38,079 bases of DNA from Lachnospiraceae bacterium (GTDB taxonomy: Bacteria > Bacillota > Clostridia > Lachnospirales > Lachnospiraceae). The notes under the pieces were generated by a model. It saw only the letters and a program-made list of their open reading frames with translations. It had not been told where the DNA came from and did no database searches. The stretch lies in the NCBI GenBank assembly GCA_016284355.1, contig JAEEOQ010000072.1, positions 1 through 38,079 of the forward strand, given 5' to 3'. A program made the position numbers and the translations under genes. Positions 24,552-33,304 of this stretch are shown in pieces; the stretch's first letter is position 1, and every line of letters begins with the position of its first letter.

Positions 24552-26294
24552 TCATCTTTCCTGTTTTATCTTTCCGCCTGCCACTCTGTACACGATATCG
24601 CAATTTTCTATGGTCTGAAGCCTGTGTGCGATAATAATGAGGGTCTTGCGGCCGTGAAGAGAATTGATGGATTCCATAATGGCTGCCTCTGTCTCATTAT
24701 CAAGGGCGCTTGTGGCCTCGTCAAAAACAAGGATGGCAGGGTCTTCAAAAAGAGCTCTTGCAATACCTATTCTCTGGCGCTGTCCGCCTGAAAGCCTTAC
24801 GCCGCGCTCTCCTATCTGGGTGTTTATGCCATCGGGAAGCTCTCGTACAAAGTCTGCAAGCTGAGCTTCTTCAAGAGCATGCCAAACCTTAGCATCGGTA
24901 TTTTCATCTTCTTTTACCGCAAATGCCACATTTTCTTTAATGGTTCCGTCAAGCATAAAGATGCTCTGCGGAATATAGCCGATGTGAGAAAGCCACTCAT
25001 CGTAAGATTTCATAACATCTACGCCGTCCGTAAGTACCTGTCCTTTTTCAGGTCTTAAAAGGCCAAGCATAATATCTACTGCGGTTGTCTTTCCTGCTCC
25101 GGAGGTACCGACGATACCAACAGATTTTCCTGCAGGTATCACCATTTCTGCATCCGAAAGCACGTGCTTGTTAGAATTTGGATAGCGATAGGTTATGTCT
25201 GAAAGCCTGACCTCGTTATTTAAGGTAAGGTCGCATTCTTTTTCTCTTGCGTTCTCTGCGGCATATTTTTCATTGTCTGATTCAAGCTGCTCTAAGTTTT
25301 CAAGAAGCTTATCAAGAGCAGGCTCCTGGAAAGCGATACCGTTTATGGCGCCCACTATACGGTTGGCGCTAGGCATAAGCTTAACTGCTGCCATGGCAAA
25401 AGCACCAAGGGTAGGCACAAGTTCGTCTATGTCTTTGCCAAAGTAGATCATAAGGGCGATGACTGCAAGCATAGAGCAGACGCAGACCATCTCTATAAGA
25501 AGACGGGGTATCTGGCTGAAGACCGAATTCCACTTTTCAGCGCTTATCATACGTCTTCCGCTTACTTCGTAGTTTTTCTCAAAGAACTCTTCTTTATCTG
25601 CCACCTTTATCTCTTTGATACCGTTTATGGCCTGAATAAGCCATTTGTTGGTAAGAGCGGAGTGTTTTTGAAGGTCAAGGCCCTTTCTTCTAAGTATAGG
25701 CCTTACCACCTTTGCTATAAGGATAAGTATGACACCAAGCATCACCGCAAGAAGAGATGACATAATAGGGTCTACTATAAAGATAGTAACGGCAAGTGCA
25801 AGTGATACAAGGGACTCTGTACCAAGCGAAAGAAGGGTCATAAGGAGGCTATAGGTGCTTCCAACATCTCCTGTTATAACTCTCATTATCTCGCCTGACT
25901 TAACATTAAGAAAATACTCGTAAGGTCTGTTAAGAAATACATGTAAAAGACGCTGCTGAGTAGCAAATCTGTTGTTAAATACAAAGCGGGCCTGTACATA
26001 GTACTGTGCCATAAGGAAAACATCTTTAAATATAAATATAAGTATAAGAGCCGCGATACAAACGATAACAAAGGTTCTGTGGGAGTGAAGGTCAAACACC
26101 CCGCAGACCCACTTTATTATCTCGTTTCTTTCTATTATATCAGGTTGCATAATGGCCTTAACAAGCGGTAGCATAAGGCCTACGCCAAGTACCTCTAAAA
26201 ACGCCCCGATCACCGTAATGACAAAAAGTATGCCGATACGCTTTTTCTGGCGCTTATCCATAAGAGTGTTAAATTTTTTTATTACACCGATCAT
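24552..26294 (-). CDS. PglK-like ABC exporter / putative glycan flippase (fused membrane and ATPase domains)
   Basis: This 580-residue half-transporter has about six membrane segments in residues 20-320 and an ATPase domain at 360-580. The ATPase motifs are Walker A GTSGAGKTT (K402), Q-loop IGYIPQSIFM, signature LSGGQRQ (501-507), Walker B ILVFDEATSALD (E526) and H-loop IIAHRL (H557). The membrane domain resembles PglK, the lipid-linked oligosaccharide flippase of Campylobacter, notably around AAVKLMPSANRIVGAINGI. It lies upstream of the surface proteins and the rhamnose genes, which supports export of a glycan precursor, but the substrate is inferred. ATG 26294 has AAAGGAAG 6 nt upstream. 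Its transcript should end at the nested terminator 24408-24450. Confidence 0.88.
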   Translation of the reverse strand: MIGVIKKFNTLMDKRQKKRIGILFVITVIGAFLEVLGVGLMLPLVKAIMQPDIIERNEIIKWVCGVFDLHSHRTFVIVCIAALILIFIFKDVFLMAQYYVQARFVFNNRFATQQRLLHVFLNRPYEYFLNVKSGEIMRVITGDVGSTYSLLMTLLSLGTESLVSLALAVTIFIVDPIMSSLLAVMLGVILILIAKVVRPILRRKGLDLQKHSALTNKWLIQAINGIKEIKVADKEEFFEKNYEVSGRRMISAEKWNSVFSQIPRLLIEMVCVCSMLAVIALMIYFGKDIDELVPTLGAFAMAAVKLMPSANRIVGAINGIAFQEPALDKLLENLEQLESDNEKYAAENAREKECDLTLNNEVRLSDITYRYPNSNKHVLSDAEMVIPAGKSVGIVGTSGAGKTTAVDIMLGLLRPEKGQVLTDGVDVMKSYDEWLSHIGYIPQSIFMLDGTIKENVAFAVKEDENTDAKVWHALEEAQLADFVRELPDGINTQIGERGVRLSGGQRQRIGIARALFEDPAILVFDEATSALDNETEAAIMESINSLHGRKTLIIIAHRLQTIENCDIVYRVAGGKIKQER

Positions 26295-26320
26295 TTTCTA
26301 CTTCCTTTCAAGTCTAAGTT

Positions 26321-26329
26321 ATTGTATCA
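26321..26329 (-). promoter_or_regulatory. Extended -10 promoter of the ABC exporter gene
   Basis: The minus strand reads TGA followed by TACAAT (26321-26326), an extended -10, about 27 nt before the ATG. No clear -35 is present. The rest of the divergent gap (26330-26448) is AT-rich. On the plus strand TTGGGC, 17 bp, TATGTA around 26405-26433 is a weak candidate for the SGNH gene. Confidence 0.45.
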
Positions 26330-26448
26330 TACTTAAAGGAAAAAAGACATAAAGAATAAATATGATAGTAATATTTTTTTAACAATATTATAGTAAGATA
26401 ATTTTTGGGCTAAATATTAGACACTTTTATGTAGTTCCGGAGGAGAAA

Positions 26449-27438
26449 ATGAAAAACAAACGAAAGAACAGAGCTGCTGCCGTCGTTGCAACCGCCGCAG
26501 CTGTGGTGGTTTACAGCGCTGCTGTCTGCTACCTTGCAAAAGATATAATGATTGCAAACGATCTTATTGATAATAACAAAATAGCGGAAGAAATCGTTTA
26601 TGAAAAACCTGTAAGCGACGAGCCTGCTGTTATAAACACTCCTGTTATAGCGGTTGCAGACACCGGCGAGACTGTAAAGATCTCAGATACCGGAAGCGGT
26701 ATTGTAAGCAAAGAAAAAGCACCTGAAAACGAGGCTGCAGACAGTTCCCCTGATGTTAATGATACAGAAAAAAAGGAACCGGATGAGGGAAAAACAGATG
26801 AACTTCCCGAAGATCCAGAGATTCCTGCTCCTGATGTTGCCTCTGAAGGCGCCATTACCGAAGAAGTTCCTTACTTTAAAGATACTCTCTTTATCGGCGA
26901 TTCAAGAACCGACGGACTTCATATAAACACCGGCGAAAAAAATGCAAAGTTTTATGCATGCAAGGGTCTTGCGGTAAACAACATCCTTACGGAAAAATTT
27001 ATAAAAGAAAAGGGCAGCAAAGAAAAGGTTACTCTTCTTAAAGCCCTTGAAGGAAAGAGTTTTAAAAAGATCTATATAAGTCTTGGAGTAAACGAGCTTG
27101 GCTGGATATCAGACAGTAAGTTTATAGGCGACTACAAGACAGTGGTTGAAGAAATTATGAAAGCTGCCCCTGAAAGCAGTATCGTAGTGCAGTCCATACT
27201 TCCTATTACGAAGAAGCGTTCCTCTTCAGACAAGGTTTATACCAACGAAAAGGTAAACACCTACAACGAACTTTTAAAGGGTATGTGCGACGAACTTGGC
27301 GTTACTTACGGAGACGTAACACCTTCTGTAGCAAATGAAGACGGTTATCTTCCGGAAGAAGGTTCTGTTGACGGAATACATTTAAAGAAAAGCTATTATG
27401 AAAAATGGCTTAAATACATTGAAGAAAAGGGAATATAA
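26449..27438 (+). CDS. Membrane-anchored SGNH/GDSL-type hydrolase
   Basis: This 329-residue protein has a basic start and a membrane anchor at about residues 8-35, an acidic Pro/Glu-rich linker (50-135), and an extracellular SGNH hydrolase domain from about 143. Block I is LFIGDSRTDGL (nucleophile S152), block II the glycine at KGLAV (G173), block III SLGVNELGW (N215), and block V VDGIHLKK (D308, H311), so the catalytic set looks complete. Such domains usually act as O-acetylesterases on cell-wall or surface polysaccharide, but the substrate is not readable. GGAGGAG precedes the ATG closely. The next gene starts 1 nt after its stop. Confidence 0.9.
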   Translation: MKNKRKNRAAAVVATAAAVVVYSAAVCYLAKDIMIANDLIDNNKIAEEIVYEKPVSDEPAVINTPVIAVADTGETVKISDTGSGIVSKEKAPENEAADSSPDVNDTEKKEPDEGKTDELPEDPEIPAPDVASEGAITEEVPYFKDTLFIGDSRTDGLHINTGEKNAKFYACKGLAVNNILTEKFIKEKGSKEKVTLLKALEGKSFKKIYISLGVNELGWISDSKFIGDYKTVVEEIMKAAPESSIVVQSILPITKKRSSSDKVYTNEKVNTYNELLKGMCDELGVTYGDVTPSVANEDGYLPEEGSVDGIHLKKSYYEKWLKYIEEKGI

Positions 27439-27439
27439 A

Positions 27440-27898
27440 ATGAAAAAGACTTTATTTACACTTGCATCCGCACTTATGATATTTGCTCTTGCCGCCTGCG
27501 GCAGCAAGGCTGACACCGAGCCTGATTTTGATAAGACGGAAAAAGCACTTCTTACCGAGATCGAATACACCGACGAACTTAACGCCATAGATGAAGACCT
27601 TGTATCTATCCTTTATACAGACCTTGATCTTTCAGACGTTACCAAATACAAAATATACGTAAGCAGCGGCGCTACCTCGGAAGAGCTGGCACTTTTCCTT
27701 TGCAAGGATCTTGACGCGGCAAAAAGAGTTATGAGCGCTGCACAAGTCAGGGTAAACGACCAGATGGAAAGCTATAAGAGCTATATGCCTGATGAAGCCA
27801 AAAGACTTGAAAACATGAGGATAATAAGAAGAGGAAACCTCGTGTGTCTGACGGTTTCCTCTTACCCTGAAAAAGCTTCTGAAATTTTTAATCGTTAA
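27440..27898 (+). CDS. DUF4358-type lipoprotein
   Basis: ATG 27440 (MKKTLFTLASALMIFALAAC) follows the SGNH stop by 1 nt and gives 152 residues; a longer frame from 27398 lies inside the SGNH gene and is rejected. Residues 1-19 are a lipoprotein signal with lipobox LAAC and lipidated C20. The body (KYKIYVSSGATSEELALFLC, AAQVRVNDQMESYKSYMPDE) fits DUF4358, a family of unknown function common in Lachnospiraceae. It is co-translated with the SGNH hydrolase, suggesting a joint surface role. Its last 11 nt overlap the end of the convergent gene, and its 3' coding part contains a hairpin that can terminate that gene. Confidence 0.85.
   Translation: MKKTLFTLASALMIFALAACGSKADTEPDFDKTEKALLTEIEYTDELNAIDEDLVSILYTDLDLSDVTKYKIYVSSGATSEELALFLCKDLDAAKRVMSAAQVRVNDQMESYKSYMPDEAKRLENMRIIRRGNLVCLTVSSYPEKASEIFNR
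27829..27863 (-). terminator. Putative terminator of the 27888-28604 gene, embedded in the convergent coding region
   Basis: A perfect 11-bp inverted repeat (27829-27839 with 27853-27863, AAGAGGAAACC and complement) lies 25 nt beyond the stop of the minus-strand gene. On the minus strand it is followed by the T-rich CTTATTAT. It is inside the DUF4358 gene. The U-tract is weak, so efficiency is uncertain. Confidence 0.45.
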
Positions 27899-28604
27899 AG
27901 AAATAATCTATAGCTTTTAGTACGTTATCTACATTTTTAGAATTTGCAACTATTCCAAGTACGGGAGATTCCTGATAACCTTTCAGGCTTCCGTACTTTT
28001 TGCTTTCCGCAAGATTTATACCCACAGGCACGCTTACGGTAGCGCTCTCATCTTCATTTGGAACATCGCACCACACAAGCTTATCTTCCAGCTTTTCGTA
28101 CTGCGAAGCAGGCAGAGTTTCGCGAAGATCAAGGAAATACTCACCATTTGCATACATCTCAAACTGAGCAGGATCTGATATGATAACATCTATATCTCCC
28201 GCAGCCACAAAGGCCATCATCTTGGTAAGCACGTTGCTTGCATCCTGGGAACCGTCGCCAAAATAAAATGTGTCGTCAAAGTAAACCTGCTCAAGCTCGT
28301 CAGTACTGCCAAGGTATGCTTTAAGGTCTTTTTGCATATCTTCTGTAACTGCATCGTCTATATAATCATTTACCACAGCCACGTAAAGTATCTGCTTTGG
28401 CTTCGGGCCGAATATGGTAACTCCAAGGTAAATAAGAAGGGCTACTCCAAGGATACCGAGTATAACAAACTTAAGATAATATTCTTTAAAATAAGAGATT
28501 CGCTCAGCGCCGCTCATCTCTTCCCATTTCTGCTTTTCAGTCTTGTCTCTGTTTCTGCTGTATATAGAAGCAGAATCGTCAAGAACCGTCTCTTTTGAAG
28601 GCAT
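27888..28604 (-). CDS. Single-pass membrane protein with extracellular binding-protein-like domain, unknown
   Basis: This 238-residue protein has a soluble charged N-terminus (1-45), one membrane helix (about 46-67, FVILGILGVALLIYLGVTIF), and an extracellular alpha/beta domain. Features such as AAGDIDVIISDPAQFEMYANGEYFLDL and GIVANSKNVDNVLKAIDYFF recall periplasmic-binding-protein folds. I do not recognise a named family. AAAGGAAG is 7 nt before the ATG, and the spacer between them is seven T. That spacer is also the U-tract of the hairpin at 28611-28666, so the ribosome binding site sits in a terminator arm. Its 3' end overlaps the convergent DUF4358 gene by 11 nt. Confidence 0.82.
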   Translation of the reverse strand: MPSKETVLDDSASIYSRNRDKTEKQKWEEMSGAERISYFKEYYLKFVILGILGVALLIYLGVTIFGPKPKQILYVAVVNDYIDDAVTEDMQKDLKAYLGSTDELEQVYFDDTFYFGDGSQDASNVLTKMMAFVAAGDIDVIISDPAQFEMYANGEYFLDLRETLPASQYEKLEDKLVWCDVPNEDESATVSVPVGINLAESKKYGSLKGYQESPVLGIVANSKNVDNVLKAIDYFFND

Positions 28605-28666
28605 AAAAAAACTTCCTTTCCGTATTAACCTTTTTCACTTGAAATATGGTAACACGAAAAGGAAGT
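28605..28666 (-). terminator. Terminator of the chemosensory operon overlapping the next gene's ribosome binding site
   Basis: An imperfect stem of about 17 pairs (28648-28666 with 28611-28630, two mismatches and one bulge) and a 17-nt loop is followed on the minus strand by a run of seven T (28605-28611), after which the ATG of the next gene begins at once. It starts 31 nt beyond the mcp stop. The 3' arm contains the AAAGGAAG ribosome binding site. A perfect TATAAT (28682-28687) with a poor -35 lies just upstream. Confidence 0.65.
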
Positions 28667-28696
28667 AAATAAAAGAAACAAATTATAAAATCTTGA

Positions 28697-30082
28697 TTAA
28701 TATTTGCTATCGGAGTTGACTCCTATGCGAAGGGGATCTGTTTCATCTTTTTCCTTCGCTTTTTTGCTGCCGGTTCCGATATAACCTGCAGTCTTGTTTT
28801 CAATGGCAGAATATCTTCTTTCACGCTTTCCTCCGCCTGCTTTGAACTTTTCAACAATGCTCTGAAGTACCCCGCTTTGTGCTGAAAGCTCCTGGCTTGA
28901 AGCCGCCGATTCTTCCGCTGTGGCGCTTGTGGTCTGGATAACGTTATTTATATCGTCTATAGCGCTTGTAACATCCGCAATGGTCTCTGCCTGCTCGTTT
29001 GTGGCTGCGCTGATCTGCCCTATTACCTCAGATATTTCCTGAACGCCGCTTACCACCTTGTTTAAGGTCTCTGCTGTGGCTCTTGCTATTTCGGTACCGC
29101 TGTTAACCGAATGAATGGTGCCTTCAATAAGCCCTGCTGTATTTGCGGCAGCTTCCTGAGACTTACCCGCAAGGTTTCTTACCTCTTCTGCAACCACTGC
29201 AAAGCCCTCGCCTGCTTCGCCTGCTCTTGCGGCTTCTACCGCTGCGTTAAGTGCAAGGATATTGGTGTTAAAGGCTATATCGTCTATGGTCTTTATGATC
29301 TTTGCTATCTCATTTGATTTTTCGGAAATGTCTTCCATGGCCTCAACCATACGGACCATGTCATCATGACTCTTATCGGCCTGTCCTCTGATATCTGTGG
29401 CCTTTTCATCTGCCTGTGAGGATTTTTCAGCATTTATCCTGATCTTTTCATTAACGATCTTCATGGTGTCTGAGACATTCTTTACAGACCCTGCCTGCTC
29501 TGTAGAGCCTTCCGCAAGGAGCTGCGCGGCAGAAGCAACGGTTTCGCTTCCCGAAGCCACAAGTTCGCTTGCCTGTGCTATCTCGCCCATAATGGAATTC
29601 ATGGTGTTATTTAAGGCATCAAGAGCTTTCCCGATATTTTTAAAATCGCCTACAAACTCAACCTCATTTTTGGTTGAAAGATCGCCGTTTGATATGGCGC
29701 TGAGTCTTCTTTCTATCTCGTTTATATAGTTTGAAAATGCCTTTGACATCAGTCCGATATCATTTGTGAGCATGCCTATCTCGTCTTTTGTATCAGACTT
29801 TGGAACCACAGAAAGATCGCCGTCTTTAAGCTTATCTACGTCCTTTGAAAGAAGTCTTATGGGCCTTGTTATCTGAAATGCCAGCATAAAGGCAGATACC
29901 ACGATTATAACGGCAAGTATAAAACCTATTACCCCAAGGCGGGTGCTGTAGGTTTTTGCAAGCTCGCTGCCGGCTGCAACGCCCTTTATACCGGTTACTA
30001 CGGTAGCGATCTCCAAAGCCAGGATAATAACAAATAACGCTATGAGTTTAACGCTAACCTTGATATTTTTTATTATTCGCAT
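28697..30082 (-). CDS. Methyl-accepting chemotaxis-type receptor with almost no extracellular domain
   Basis: This 461-residue receptor has two membrane helices at about 11-33 and 44-66 joined by only about 10 exposed residues, so there is no outside ligand domain. A HAMP domain (about 67-118, [20 protein letters not shown]) and a second HAMP-like segment follow. The long signalling coiled coil has the conserved hairpin tip at about 270-310 ([40 protein letters not shown]). The C-terminal tail is short and I see no CheR-binding pentapeptide. Its start overlaps the cheW end by 10 nt. The signal sensed is unknown, perhaps membrane state or an internal partner. Confidence 0.94.
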   Translation of the reverse strand: MRIIKNIKVSVKLIALFVIILALEIATVVTGIKGVAAGSELAKTYSTRLGVIGFILAVIIVVSAFMLAFQITRPIRLLSKDVDKLKDGDLSVVPKSDTKDEIGMLTNDIGLMSKAFSNYINEIERRLSAISNGDLSTKNEVEFVGDFKNIGKALDALNNTMNSIMGEIAQASELVASGSETVASAAQLLAEGSTEQAGSVKNVSDTMKIVNEKIRINAEKSSQADEKATDIRGQADKSHDDMVRMVEAMEDISEKSNEIAKIIKTIDDIAFNTNILALNAAVEAARAGEAGEGFAVVAEEVRNLAGKSQEAAANTAGLIEGTIHSVNSGTEIARATAETLNKVVSGVQEISEVIGQISAATNEQAETIADVTSAIDDINNVIQTTSATAEESAASSQELSAQSGVLQSIVEKFKAGGGKRERRYSAIENKTAGYIGTGSKKAKEKDETDPLRIGVNSDSKY

Positions 30083-30588
30083 ATTTCTTCCTCGCTTTCC
30101 TCCTCAGGAGAATCGAAAATAAGTGTTTCAGGCTTGATAAGGAGTTTTACCTGTCCATCCACTTTTCCAATGCCGTATACAAATCTGTCTGCGCCGTTTC
30201 CTTTTTCGCCCTTTGGCGGCGAAACTATCTCTTCTGCAGGGATATTTACCACTTCTGAGATAGTGTCGATTATAAGACCGATAAGGGTATCCTTTACCTT
30301 AAGTATCATAATGCAGGTCCTGTCATTATAAGGGATCGGCTCCTTGCCAAATCTTATCCTTACATCTATAACAGGAACGATCTTGCCCCTAAGGTTAATG
30401 AGCCCTTTAACAAAAGGCTCCATCTGAGGCACTTCCGTAATGCTCTGGATAGTGGTTATCTCTTCCACATAGCTGATGGCTATGCCGTAATATTCGTCGC
30501 CGCACTTAAAGGTCATAAACCGGTCCTTTTGTTTATTTGAGTCTTGCACGGGAGCTTCCATTTTGTCCTGATCTTCCATATCTGACAT
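30073..30588 (-). CDS. cheW: CheW-type adaptor protein
   Basis: This 171-residue adaptor couples the receptor to CheA. It has a charged N-terminal extension (about 1-25) and one CheW-like beta-barrel domain ([40 protein letters not shown]). ATG 30588 has AGGAGG 5 nt upstream. It lies 15 nt after cheA and overlaps the receptor gene, so the array components are made in one operon. The acidic tail ([12 protein letters not shown]) is somewhat unusual. Confidence 0.94.
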   Translation of the reverse strand: MSDMEDQDKMEAPVQDSNKQKDRFMTFKCGDEYYGIAISYVEEITTIQSITEVPQMEPFVKGLINLRGKIVPVIDVRIRFGKEPIPYNDRTCIMILKVKDTLIGLIIDTISEVVNIPAEEIVSPPKGEKGNGADRFVYGIGKVDGQVKLLIKPETLIFDSPEEESEEEICE

Positions 30589-30603
30589 ATGTATCCTCCT
30601 TTG

Positions 30604-32718
30604 CTAGATAATTACGCCGGGATCGATTATAAGCCCTATGCTGCCGTCACCAAGCTGAGTACAGCCCGATATTCCCTTTACCTTCTTCATATAATCAGGC
30701 AAAGCTTTAATAACTATCTCCTGCTCGCCTAAAAGCTCATCCACAAGGATGCAGGCATGCTTATCTTCGTGCTCGATAAAGGCAAGAATTGCATTTTCAC
30801 TGTCAGGAGTATCTTTCATGCCAAAGCGTTCCTTAAGTCTTATAACAGGGTAGGAATCGCCTCTTATCATAATGAATTCACCGCCGTCAGGCTGTTTGTG
30901 AAGGGTCTGTTCCCGGAGCTGTAAAAATTCTTTTACGGAATTTGTTGAAACCACAAATGTGGTCGAAGCCACTTTCATTACTATACCCTTGATTATGGCA
31001 AGAGTAAGCGGGATCTTTATGGTCATGGTGGAGCCGTGGCCCTGCACGCTGTCTATCTCAAGAGTTCCGTTGATCTCCTGGATATTTTTAACCACAACGT
31101 CCATACCAACGCCTCTTCCCGAAAGCTCCGTAACCTGCTCTTTTGTAGAAAAGCCCGGAAGTGTGATAAGATTAAAGGCTTCTTTTTCCGTATAAGCCTC
31201 TCTTGCCTTTGTAAGAAGGCCGTTCTTTTCCGCCTTGTCAAGAAGCGCGTCGGGGTTAAGGCCCTTACCGTCATCGCTTACGATAATGCAGACCTTGTCG
31301 CCGTCGTTCTTTGCCTCTATGGTTATCTTGCCTTTTTCAGGCTTGTGATTTTTGATCCTGTCTTCCTTTTCTTCGATACCGTGGTCAACGGAATTTCTGA
31401 TAAGGTGCATGATAGGGTCTGAGATATGTTCGATGATATTTTTATCAACTTCAGTCTCTTCGCCTATCATCTCAAGCTCTATATCTTTACCAAGCTTGTG
31501 GCTGGTATCGTAAACTATTCTTTTCATCTTCTGGAAGGTATTTGCAAGAGGGATCATCCTTATGCGCATGATACCGTCCTGAAGGTCGCCTGTTATCTTA
31601 GTAAGCTGTGCTGCCGCCTTGTTAAAATTGGCAAGCTCAAGCCCCGGTACCTTAAGATCCGGATTTTGCAAAACTACGGCCTCAGCTATTACAAGCTCGC
31701 CGATAAGGTCCATCAGCACATCCATTTTCTTTATATTTACACTGATATAACTCTGAAGATCCTTTGGAGCCGCCTTCGCCGGCTTTTTTACAGCCTTTGG
31801 CTTTTCAATGACGTAGTTTTCCTTTTCTTCCTGCGGAACCTGCGCCTCAGCCTCTCTTTGCTCTATAACTTCTTCAGGCACAAATCCGGCCAGAAACTCA
31901 TTTGAGTCCACTTCATTTATATCGATCTTTTCAACGCCTGCAAGATGGTCGATAAGCTCGATCACCTTTTCTTTGGACTCTTTACACTGAAGGGCGATGG
32001 CAAAACCATCCTTCATGATAACGTCATGACTTGATTCATTTGTAATAATGTCTTCAGGGATATACATAAGATCCTCTGCGATCTCTTTAAGGGAGAACAC
32101 AGCGGTATAAGCCCTTATGTTGGACATAAGGGTATCTTGACAATACGTGATCTTTATATGATAGAATTTACTGTCACTTGTTGCTACAGGAGCAATATAG
32201 TATTTTTGAGGCTCATCAGAAGATGCGCTCTCTTCATCTACCTCGGGAACAGGCGGAGCAAGCAGGATCTCCCCTGCCTTAACAGCCGCTTTATCGGATT
32301 TACCCGCAATATTTTCTTTGATCTTTGTAAGGAAGTCGCTTACCTTTTCTACGATGGGCTTTTCATCGCCGTCAGGCTCACCGCCTTCCTGGATCTTATC
32401 AAGCTGTCCGGTAACAAAATCTCCAACTTCAAGGACCAGTTCGCAGAGTTTCTCATGATCCACAGGGGGATGAGACTCGCGAAGACAAAAGAAAACATCT
32501 TCCAGTCTGTGTGTGGCTTTGGTTATGTTATCGTACATCATAATGCCGGATGAACCTTTGATGGTGTGCATTATTCGAAATATCTCGTTTATAGCGCCAT
32601 CATCAAAGTAATCTTCATCCTGATTTTCCAGCACAAGTTCCTGCAGTTTTTCAAGGAGCTGGCTGCTTTCGTACAAAAATGTCTCGAGCATTCCGTCAGT
32701 TATATAATCTTCAGCCAT
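30604..32718 (-). CDS. cheA: CheA-type chemotaxis histidine kinase
   Basis: This 704-residue kinase has the normal CheA order. The HPt domain at about 1-105 carries the phosphorylated histidine H51 in RIMHTIKGSSGIM. A P2-like response-regulator-binding domain lies at about 180-270, then an acidic/basic linker and the dimerisation domain (about 335-400). The HATPase domain (about 400-560) has N-box HLIRNSVDHGIE, G1 VSDDGKGLN and G2 GRGVGMDVV, and the C-terminal CheW-like domain lies at about 565-700. ATG 32718 has AGGAGGA at good spacing. No CheR, CheB, CheC or CheD gene is in the window. Confidence 0.96.
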   Translation of the reverse strand: MAEDYITDGMLETFLYESSQLLEKLQELVLENQDEDYFDDGAINEIFRIMHTIKGSSGIMMYDNITKATHRLEDVFFCLRESHPPVDHEKLCELVLEVGDFVTGQLDKIQEGGEPDGDEKPIVEKVSDFLTKIKENIAGKSDKAAVKAGEILLAPPVPEVDEESASSDEPQKYYIAPVATSDSKFYHIKITYCQDTLMSNIRAYTAVFSLKEIAEDLMYIPEDIITNESSHDVIMKDGFAIALQCKESKEKVIELIDHLAGVEKIDINEVDSNEFLAGFVPEEVIEQREAEAQVPQEEKENYVIEKPKAVKKPAKAAPKDLQSYISVNIKKMDVLMDLIGELVIAEAVVLQNPDLKVPGLELANFNKAAAQLTKITGDLQDGIMRIRMIPLANTFQKMKRIVYDTSHKLGKDIELEMIGEETEVDKNIIEHISDPIMHLIRNSVDHGIEEKEDRIKNHKPEKGKITIEAKNDGDKVCIIVSDDGKGLNPDALLDKAEKNGLLTKAREAYTEKEAFNLITLPGFSTKEQVTELSGRGVGMDVVVKNIQEINGTLEIDSVQGHGSTMTIKIPLTLAIIKGIVMKVASTTFVVSTNSVKEFLQLREQTLHKQPDGGEFIMIRGDSYPVIRLKERFGMKDTPDSENAILAFIEHEDKHACILVDELLGEQEIVIKALPDYMKKVKGISGCTQLGDGSIGLIIDPGVII

Positions 32719-32810
32719 GCACTGTCCTCCTCATATGGAGATAAACACAAAGCAAATCGCTTATACATCAAGTTACACGGGACGTAAAACAGGTCTTTTA
32801 AGAGAAACTA

Positions 32811-33212
32811 CTATTCTTCCTCAAGCAGACCGAGTTTTTTAAGAACGCTTTCAAACTTCTCCTGATCGATAGGCTTGCCGGCGTATGCAACGCAGCCAAG
32901 TTCAAATGCCTTGGTAACGTTTCTTCCTTCGTTAAGAGCAGTGGTCATAATGATCTTACTCTGCTTGTCTGTAGGGATACCTTTTTCCTTTTCGATATCT
33001 CTGATGGCTTTAAGGGCCTGATATCCGTCAAGCTCCGGCATCATGATATCAAGGCATACAAGGTCGTAACCTTCCCCTGCTTCAAGAGCCATAAGGAAAG
33101 CGTCAACAGCCTCCATACCGTCTACAGTAACGTCGCACTCACCGTATTTTTGGAGAAATCGCATCATAAACTTTCTGCTGGCAAAATCATCTTCTGCTAT
33201 TAATATTCTCAT
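32811..33212 (-). CDS. CheY-like single-domain response regulator
   Basis: The start is ATG 33212 (MRILIAEDDF), with GGAGGG 7 nt upstream; a TTG reading from 33227 runs through that site and is rejected. The 133-residue receiver has acidic E7/D8/D9, phospho-acceptor D55 (LVCLDIMMPELDGY), T90/T91 (IIMTTAL) and K113 (YAGKPID). There is no output domain, so it acts by protein contact, presumably as the phosphoryl target of the CheA encoded 92 nt downstream. It opens the chemosensory operon behind its own promoter. Whether it controls flagella or another output cannot be read. Confidence 0.9.
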   Translation of the reverse strand: MRILIAEDDFASRKFMMRFLQKYGECDVTVDGMEAVDAFLMALEAGEGYDLVCLDIMMPELDGYQALKAIRDIEKEKGIPTDKQSKIIMTTALNEGRNVTKAFELGCVAYAGKPIDQEKFESVLKKLGLLEEE

Positions 33213-33267
33213 ATATAAACCCTCCAAATAAATTTACATAACATTTATGGTGTCGTGTCTAACTAAT

Positions 33268-33296
33268 ATCTTATCCTTTTTCGTGAAGATTGTCAA
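33268..33296 (-). promoter_or_regulatory. Promoter of the chemosensory operon
   Basis: Minus strand: perfect -35 TTGACA (33291-33296), 17-bp spacer, -10 TAAGAT (33268-33273). The -35 lies only 8 nt after the end of the aminotransferase gene, and no terminator is visible between them. Confidence 0.75.
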
Positions 33297-33304
33297 TTTC
33301 TTTT

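Noticed and set aside
27871-27926. Weak inverted repeat (aaaagct / agctttt) as a plus-strand terminator of the DUF4358 gene
   Set aside because: Only 7 bp with a very long loop and a short T-run; not convincing.
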